Assembly (NCBI GenBank): GCA_015179125.1
Contig: WHVA01000094.1
Coordinates: 62,001-126,000 of the forward strand
Origin: Gautieria morchelliformis
Lineage: Eukaryota > Basidiomycota > Agaricomycetes > Gomphales > Gomphaceae
DNA: 64,000 nt
Direction: 5' to 3'
The notes under the pieces are model-generated. The model did not search any database. It was not told the origin of the DNA and worked only from the letters and a program-made list of their open reading frames with translations. Below are positions 57,785 to 64,000 of this stretch, piece by piece (position 1 is the first letter of the stretch; every line of letters begins with the position of its first letter). The position numbers and the translations under genes were made by a program.

Positions 57785-57959
57785 TGCAGACCAGATGACT
57801 AATGAGCCTATCAAAGAATGCCTGTTGGGTCCTCAGATTCACAGGGCTTCTCTTCCCACACCCCCACCACTGCATTTCATCTACAATATACAATGTACAT
57901 CCCTTTCTAAACCTGTGTCTCACACCCAATGTCACTGACAATCCTCCATCCACCGTCCA

Positions 57960-58540
57960 CTGCTGCATCCACCATCCCTCCCCACCATGCCACCATCACC
58001 ACCCACCCGCAGCATCGCACCCTCCAACTGACCGACCGACCCTCTGGGTCCCCAGGCCTGCAGGCCCGCTGTTGGCGTGCCCGTGCCTGTCCCCGCAGTC
58101 CCCATCGGCACGAGTGTAGCTGGCGTCTCTGCCGTCAGTATGGGCATCCCTGGCACCCCCATGCCCATCCACCACCCCAACGCCCACCTCAATGAGTGTC
58201 TCAACACCATCCACCATGAGTTTGAGCTCCTCAGCCAGGACATGAACATCCTCCACAGCCAGTGTGACAACTATGATGGAAAGAGTGGGTCCCACTGAGT
58301 CATCCCTGTCAGTGCCCACCCCTCACCCTGCCATGCCCCCACAGTATCCACCCAGATCACCAAGCTCGATGGGATAAAGACCTACATCTATGAGCTTGAG
58401 GCCTGCCACAATAAGATCAAGAAGGGCTATGAGGACAAGCTCTCCCACCTCTGCCACCCGCACAGGCGAGCTCGCTGCCCCACACACCCCCGACCTCTGC
58501 CCCACCAGTCAGCCCATTTATCTCTTGCCAGCCATGTCCA
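57960..58540 (+). pseudogene. TUP1-like N-terminal domain fragment
   Basis: A plus-strand stretch encodes a proline/valine-rich leader (VPVPAVPIGTSVAG), then HPNAHLNECLNTIHHEFELL and SQDMNILHSQCDNYDGK. After a probable intron (about 58,286-58,341, ending CCCCACAG) it continues with STQITKLDGIKTYIYELEAC and HNKIKKGYEDKLSHL. This is the coiled-coil Tup_N tetramerisation domain of TUP1, which also binds Ssn6/Cyc8. The sequence then loses similarity in a minisatellite. The WD40 part is not downstream; a matching fragment lies on the other strand at 47.1-48.8 kb. No in-frame ATG is evident. Confidence 0.7.
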
Positions 58541-58565
58541 GTGTCTCTGGAAATGATGCCACCAG

Positions 58566-58775
58566 ATGGTGCACGTGCACGTGAACCATAGGTGCAGATG
58601 GTGTATGGTTCATGTGCACCATACGTGGCACTGGGGTACAGTCCACGTGAACCATATGTGAAGACGGCAGACGGTGCACCATACATGCCGAGGGCTGTGT
58701 ATGGTTCATGTGCACCATACGTGCATGCGGCAGATGGTGAACTGTATGGCAGAGGGCCGTGTACAGTTCATGGGC
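58566..58775. repeat. degenerate minisatellite of palindromic words
   Basis: Units of about 25-40 bp around ATGGTTCATGTGCACCATACGT recur four or five times on both strands. Many words are palindromic (GTGCAC, CACGTG, GGTGCACGTGCAC). Confidence 0.7.
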
Positions 58776-60300
58776 ACACTGCGGGCTCCCACACACTGGG
58801 GTGTGTTCCAGATGCGGCAGCAATGTGGCCACACCCAGGCCTGTGAGAGTGGGAGATGATAGCACATTCAGTGCTCCTGCTCCCAGGTGACCCAACCGCC
58901 AACACGTGCATGTGGGGCACATTGCGGCTGTCAGGAGTCATGGGAGCAGTGGGAGTCCAGACGTGCAGAGTCGATCCTTGGGCGCATGGGTGCAGGTGCA
59001 GGTGCAAGCGAGGGGAGTAGGTTAGTATGAAGGATTCAGGGCATGGGTGCAGGGCTTGGGACGGTGGTGGTCTAGCCCCTGCAGTAATAGGCAGACCTCC
59101 AGGAGAGTTGGGGCTAGAGGAAGAAATGTGACCCCCTGTGTCCAAGAGGGACAGATGCCTGTCATCTGTCAAAAACCACATGTCAGTACCCCATCTATGG
59201 AGGAAAGGAGGAGAGGAAAAGAAGGTGATGTGAAGAAGAGGTGACAAATGAGGAGAAGGGGAGGGGGAGGAGGAAGAGAAAATGAACAAGTCAAAACAAG
59301 AACAAGGCTATTTACCTGCTGCACCCACCATCATCACAACTACCCATTGTTAGGAAACCAGACTGTACAGTACCCATTGACCCACTCACCCTTCTCTGTC
59401 CCTCTAGTCACTTACCACTCCTTCCCCTCCACGAGCTTCCACCATCCAGCGAGTCAAACGAATTCACCGAGGCGCGTACGCGCGCACCGAGTCGAGCCGA
59501 GTCGAGTTGAGCCGAGTCGAGGAGCCACGCGATCTCATGGGCTCACAACACCACACACACATCGCGGATCAACCAGACGATCGAGTCCTATGTTTCTCCC
59601 CTTTTCCCCTTCTCCTGTCTCGACCCTGTCCCATTTCGTGATCACACTATGTTGCTCCACAAAATGTACATGTAGGTAGTTCCATTTTCCTGATCTACCC
59701 CACAGACGCTCCACACCCATCTCCAACCCTCGGCCCTCCTCCTTCTGACCTTCCTCTCGCCCATGCCCCCTCAATTTCTCCATTAGTTACCTTGGATACG
59801 TTTGTATAAAAGACTGAACGATGCTCTCAATTAAAGCCACCAATTCTACTGGTCACTATTCCTGCGCTCGAGTTCTAAGCGCATCGAGTCCCCGCCGAAA
59901 TATTCCGGGCCACTCCAGACCCCGATTCCTTAAAGCTACATTTAGTAGCACATCCTATAGTTACCTAGTATTCTTTAGACCCATGACCCTGCTCAACGCT
60001 GCCACCACACGCCTTGTCTGTGCATGAGTGAGTGGATGTTCTCGATAGCCCCTATGCTGACCTATCATTGTTTGTGGTATTTCCTTTTTTCTTCCTTTGA
60101 CACTGGTGGGGAGTAGGTGTACACCTGTAGGTAGGTACTGCATGAGTCAAATGTGGGCAAGTGCCAAATAGCGCTGCAGTGTGACATAATTCTCTCTCTC
60201 ATTATCCAGGGGACAGGAGGTTAAAACTTCCATGTAGTGAAGTCAACATGCAATAAAGTCTCACTATATATGTAAAGGTCATTTGATATGACAGTTTTTA
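58776..60300. other. no gene recognised; short CGAGTCGAGC repeat
   Basis: Purine-rich (59,190-59,290) and pyrimidine-rich (59,390-59,460, 59,690-59,780) tracts. CGAGTCGAG(C/T) words recur at about 59,488-59,522. Short frames show nothing recognisable. Confidence 0.35.
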
Positions 60301-60301
60301 A

Positions 60302-60672
60302 CATGTTATGAAACTCCCAAAAAATCTTTCGAGGGGATTATGGTGGACACAAGGCTTGCCAGGGTTCTTTTTTGAGTTGCAAAGAAACGATTCAGGATCC
60401 TTCGTGAGACAAATGAATATCCAATGTCAACCCAAGAAAAGATTATTCCTGGCTGCTGCGTTGTTCATAAATTCATTCAGACATATGATCCAGATGAGGA
60501 GCTTGAAGCCTCAGAATTATCTGAGTTGATGAATGGGATCGGAGCCACAAGTGTTACGACTGTTGGAGAAAGCATACACCCTGCAGAGATGAGGAGGGCT
60601 ACAGCAAAAAGGGAGAGAATTGTGCAGGGAATGTGGACAGGTTATCAGCAGGAGCTACATCAACACAGGTAA
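60302..60672 (+). pseudogene. PIF/Harbinger-like transposase, C-terminal fragment (plus)
   Basis: The plus strand encodes KKRFRILRETNEYPMSTQEK, then IIPGCCVVHKFIQTYDPDEE and ERIVQGMWTGYQQEL. This is the usual C-terminal end of HARBI1-like DDE transposases in basidiomycetes (KRRFRIL..., CALHNFI, ...MW.GYQ). A stop interrupts the first part. The N-terminal and central parts are on the opposite strand at 61,240-62,285, beyond a solo LTR. Confidence 0.72.
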
Positions 60673-60697
60673 TTCACTATATAGGTCATACCCAATG

Positions 60698-61236
60698 TGT
60701 AGAGGACAGGAATTATGGCAGTAGGACTGGACTTGGTGCTCAAAAGAAGACTAGAAATCAATTCACTCTCTCAGTGAATTTAGTTGTCACTATAAATATA
60801 TTATACACTACCTAGAAATCAATTCACTACAGGATTTCTAGGTCAACAAATCGAAAGCAAACAAGACTAATTTACTTGCCTCTCTCAGTGAATTTAGTTG
60901 TCACTGAGAGAGGAGGGAAATGTGTCTCATGCGCATGTACTACTAGCCGGCGCTTTAGCGCCCGTGATACCACCTTGTGCCGTGCTAAGCGCCCGTAGAA
61001 TGTACCACGGTGGTGAACAGCCGCAGCTCAAAAAGTAAACTTGTCCACAACCACCCACAAAGGGTCGGTTGGACAGAACATGAAAAGAAGTAGAAATACA
61101 GCTTTGAAAAATCAAAGGAAAATTCGACAAATCATAGAATGAATGTCAGCATGGTTTCAAGCCAAAATCAAAAGAAATACGAATGGTGGAATCTATTTGG
61201 CTTGATTTTGGTGCAGGAGCATAAATGCACCCAACA
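60698..61236 (-). mobile_element. solo LTR related to Copia-1
   Basis: 539 bp, diverged relative of the Copia-1 LTR (shared AGACTAGAAA.CAATTCACT, CTCTCTCAGTGAATTTAGT and GCATAAATGCACCCAACA), with a perfect 5-bp duplication CAATG (60,693-60,697 and 61,237-61,241). Older than Copia-1. Confidence 0.88.
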
Positions 61237-61239
61237 CAA

Positions 61240-62290
61240 TGCTACGTATTTGTTGTTACGTGCCTGAGAGTGTCGCAGACTGTAGAGTTCCTTGTAGGTT
61301 TGGGGCCTGAAGGCTACCAGTTAATTGAGTTATTTGGTGAGACTTCATACATTCCTGAGTCCACTACCTTCCCACTCTCAAAGATGGTATTGAACACCTC
61401 GAAATGGGAGAAGCAAGGCATCACATATAGGATATCCTGCATCAGCCAGATAGTACTTTCCATCTGGAATGGCCAGATCATGGACACATACATCCTGATA
61501 CACTTGTCCATCACTGGCACCACCTTTCCAACCACTCAAAACATAGCAGAAATGCATCTTTATAAAGTAATGCCAAGATGTTCTGCATGAGAGTCCCTTT
61601 TCAGTTGTGGTAACGAGACCTGTCCTGTATCGACAGGTGTGCAGTAATATGTGTCCTATCAACTGCTCCAAGGGCATCTTCAAAGTATGAAAAGAATTCC
61701 AGGTTATCAGCAATACTGTATACCCATCAAGTTGTGTTTCCAAATTTGGTAGCTTGACATAGGTATTGTAAAAGGCCAGCAATGTTACCACATCTAGGAT
61801 GTGGTGGAAACATCTGGATAATCTGACATGCATGGAAACTCTCCAAGTGGAGGAGGAGCAAGGTTACGTTGAAATTGTATCCCCACTCCGTTGGAATTGC
61901 TCACTGAGCTTCCTATTTGATAAGTTGGTCACAAGGGCATATGCAAAAATAGCCACCTGCTCATCAAGGTCCACATATCAAGTGTGGTTGGCAGCTGTGC
62001 ATCTGAATAGTTAGTTCCTGGACCAGCTTCCTGAAAACATGCTTTTTAATTCCTAGTTGATCATGGATACAGTGCAGCTTCCCATGAAGTAGCTCTCAAA
62101 CCCATAGTCAACCAGTCAGGATGGAGGTGTGGTAGAGCTCCTCACAATGATATTGGTTTGCATAGTATAACACTACCTCTCTGACAGTCTTGATCATTAG
62201 CAAGGCCACCATCCGCCTTCTCCTCCTGTAGCGTATCCGAGCTTCTATCAGGGCTTGCTCACGATTGACAAGTCGGCCTCGCGCCCACAC
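61240..62290 (-). pseudogene. PIF/Harbinger-like transposase, N-terminal and central part (minus)
   Basis: Minus-strand reading from 62,290 gives WARGRLVNREQALIEARIRY, LYHTSILTG, then later pieces such as SEQFQRSGDTIS (cf. ERFQRS.DTIS). It continues to the catalytic region GWKGGASDGQVYQD, DGKYYLADAGYP and LLPFRGVQYHL. These are HARBI1 signatures, including two of the DDE acids. Several stops and frame changes interrupt it; a stop follows YHL, directly before EWE. The C-terminal part is missing here and is found inverted at 60,302-60,672. The N-terminus is cut by the start of a Gypsy LTR at 62,291. Confidence 0.78.
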
Positions 62291-62584
62291 TGTAAGGAAC
62301 CGGCATAATTACCAGCGGAGACTCAATACGGCTGACCACTTACACATACCAAAAGGTAAGACACGGGCACCTAGGCCCGTGTCTTCTCATATAAGTAGCC
62401 TACCAAATCAATACATATATGATAGAGAGAACTGACCCCGAACATACACTTGGTTACAACTGGTCATCCCGTCTGCTAAGTTATTTCGAAGTCCCCTCTA
62501 ACCCATCTTACATTTTTTGACCCATCTTCACAAATCCAACATCTTCCAAAAACTCTCCGGCCTGATCAACCGGTGAGCATAACA
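62291..62584 (+). repeat. Gypsy G2 5' LTR (end approximate)
   Basis: Begins TGTAAGGAACCGG. It contains a hairpin around ACACGGGCACCTAGGCCCGTGT near 62,363-62,384 and probably ends GAGCATAACA near 62,584. Confidence 0.6.
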
Positions 62585-62614
62585 CACAACTTCCCACAAC
62601 TAACCAGACCCACT

Positions 62615-63940
62615 ATGTCGACTCGAACTGGCCGAACGTACCAACGGGCAACGCGCCCGCAGTGCGCTGCCAGTGTGGATGCGGTACGTACACTCGATAC
62701 CACTCACGGTGAACGCCTGATGGTGTTCCATGAGGCACTGAGTAGACGACAGGGGGACGGACAGGGTACAACGCACCCGCCGTCCCAGGTGTCGCTACAA
62801 GCGACCAGTCGCGAGGGATCTATGCCCTCAGCAGACACCCTCAACGAGGTTAGGGCGGAGGAGGTTCCACTTCCCCCCTCCCTCTCAGACGTGCTCTCGA
62901 CTGCTGAGCACGTCGACGCTCCTTCGGGCCTTCATATGGCCGAGGTGGAAGCCGTGGATGCTCCTGGGAGCGCCGAGCGCAACCCAGTAGGAGCCGCACC
63001 CAGCAGTAAGGCTGGCATTGCCCCTCCCAATGATGGGGAGTATACCCCCATTAGGTGGGAGGACTTCGATGGCTCTGAACACCCGTACGGTCGCATGCCG
63101 ACTGGTTGGGGAGGAACTGAGCCTAATGACGACATGAGACAGCCAACGCGTGCTAGTCGTGAGATATACAAACAGGATGCAGAGACACATAGCTCTTATA
63201 TGGAATTCATGGCGAATATACTGCATGGCCTAGACAACGACGTACAGAATGAGCTATACGCTCGAGCGGAGAGATACAAGCACCTTAAACGCACATCGGA
63301 CATAGACTCCTGCACTACTCGTAGCGCAATCTCTCCCTACGCACACGCCCGGCCGCCCTACGCCGCGAGCACGCCGCCCGTAGCAGAATCCTCCTATACA
63401 AAAGACACACGTCAGAAAGGGAGCGGCGTTACCCCCTCTGAGACAATCGATGAACACACCGACGAGCACGAATCTGTAGAGAATCCTCAGATCTCACTGC
63501 AGTCAATCAAAAGTCTCACCTTGAGCGACACTAGCTCAACAGACGAAGCCACCGTGAACGGCGAAGTACCGTATAAGCGCACTAGATCATCCGAATTGCC
63601 GGACATCATAAGGCTGCGAGGCATAACGCCAGGAGGGAATGTTATGAAGCCCTGCATCCCGCGCGAGATGCATAAGGCGGCGGATCAGGCTCCTCCCATG
63701 AGCTACTTCGCAAAAAACATAGCGCCGGCTGGGCAGCCAGACCCAGACGGATCTGATTTGTCTGACTCAAGCTCGTCCAGGAGTAGCGCAAGAACGCTCC
63801 GCGCTGCTAACTGTCCTGAAAGGAAATATGACGACCGTGAGCAGCGGAGGTCCAAGAAGGACACGGTGACCAGGGTGAAGATTGATACACCCACCGCTTA
63901 TGATGGCACACTGGACTTTGATGCCTTCGAGCGTTGGTAA
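62615..63940 (+). CDS. Gypsy G2 gag region
   Basis: From ATG 62,615 (MSTRTGRTYQRATRPQ) the frame is open for about 440 codons. The sequence is polar, Ser/Thr/Glu-rich and largely disordered. It ends with KIDTPTAYDGTLDFDAFERW, the usual start of the capsid domain in fungal Gypsy Gag (P..YDG..D...F.RW). The capsid domain continues beyond. Treated as part of a fossil or incomplete element. Confidence 0.75.
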   Translation: MSTRTGRTYQRATRPQCAASVDAVRTLDTTHGERLMVFHEALSRRQGDGQGTTHPPSQVSLQATSREGSMPSADTLNEVRAEEVPLPPSLSDVLSTAEHVDAPSGLHMAEVEAVDAPGSAERNPVGAAPSSKAGIAPPNDGEYTPIRWEDFDGSEHPYGRMPTGWGGTEPNDDMRQPTRASREIYKQDAETHSSYMEFMANILHGLDNDVQNELYARAERYKHLKRTSDIDSCTTRSAISPYAHARPPYAASTPPVAESSYTKDTRQKGSGVTPSETIDEHTDEHESVENPQISLQSIKSLTLSDTSSTDEATVNGEVPYKRTRSSELPDIIRLRGITPGGNVMKPCIPREMHKAADQAPPMSYFAKNIAPAGQPDPDGSDLSDSSSSRSSARTLRAANCPERKYDDREQRRSKKDTVTRVKIDTPTAYDGTLDFDAFERW

Positions 63941-64000
63941 TATGCCGTAAACGTTTGGTTTGAGATCACCGGTTTCCCTAAGAAACATCGCGTCAAACAG

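Larger units (their letters stand above)
62291..64000 (+). mobile_element. Gypsy G2 element, 5' end (runs off the window)
   Basis: An LTR starts TGTAAGGAACCGGCATAATT at 62,291 directly after the Harbinger coding sequence. A gag frame follows to 63,940 and more gag-like sequence continues to the window end. It differs from Gypsy G1. It shows about one break within the window; the remainder is not visible. Confidence 0.8.

Noticed and set aside
58077-58298. Short proline-rich frame treated as an independent small gene
   Set aside because: Its C-terminal half is clearly the TUP1 N-terminal coiled coil, so it belongs to that relic.
62885-63226. Minus-strand open frames within the Gypsy G2 gag
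   Set aside because: They are shadows of the long plus-strand frame.

Overview
The window looks like nuclear DNA of a basidiomycete fungus, probably an Agaricomycete. The spliced genes have very short introns (about 48-82 nt) with GTAAGT/GTATGT-type donors and CTAAC-like branch sites. The mobile elements are typical fungal Copia and Gypsy elements, a Tad-like LINE, PIF/Harbinger, hAT and integrase-core DNA transposons. The host fragments (TUP1, pyridoxal kinase, alpha-kinase, fungal kinase-like protein) point the same way. I saw no rRNA, tRNA or CRISPR. Few host genes are intact; most of the sequence is repeats and decaying duplicates.

Layout. (1) About 1-3,806, 23,300-34,440 and 36,000-41,448 are copies of one duplicated block. 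Its parts are a multi-pass membrane protein gene (minus, M), a protein-kinase-like gene (plus, K), a downstream tail (T), a phosphoesterase relic (P) and an intergenic part (I). Copy A reads M-K-T, copy B P-I-M-K-T and copy C K-T-P-I-M, as expected for a tandem array. (2) A 19.5-kb repeat block (3,807 to about 23,300) splits the array between T and P. It holds a broken Gypsy element with a 4-kb foreign insert, then a three-level nest: a Copia-2 relic, hit by a long solo LTR (family R1), itself hit by a very young Copia-1. (3) Copy B was further hit by a hAT MITE (the empty site survives in copy C) and by a 4.78-kb terminal-inverted-repeat transposon. That transposon carries an integrase-core transposase and, tail to tail, an alpha-kinase gene; both look intact. 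(4) Between K-B and K-C sits an apparently intact three-exon gene with a PD-(D/E)XK-nuclease-like signature.

(5) From 41.4 to 46.6 kb lie a decayed pyridoxal kinase gene, hypothetical fragments, a solo LTR and a 71-bp palindrome. (6) From 46.9 to 58.8 kb lie two TUP1-like co-repressor fragments: WD40 part on minus at 47.1-48.8 kb, N-terminal part on plus at 58.0-58.5 kb. They are separated and interrupted by R1 solo LTRs, a second Gypsy fragment, a LINE 3' end and a Copia 3' end. (7) From 60.3 to 62.3 kb lie two halves of a Harbinger transposase in opposite orientations around a Copia solo LTR, followed by the 5' end of another Gypsy element that leaves the window.

The genes most likely to be working are the transposase and alpha-kinase inside the inverted-repeat element and the nuclease-like gene. 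The three kinase-like copies each carry a different defect, so no fully intact copy is visible.
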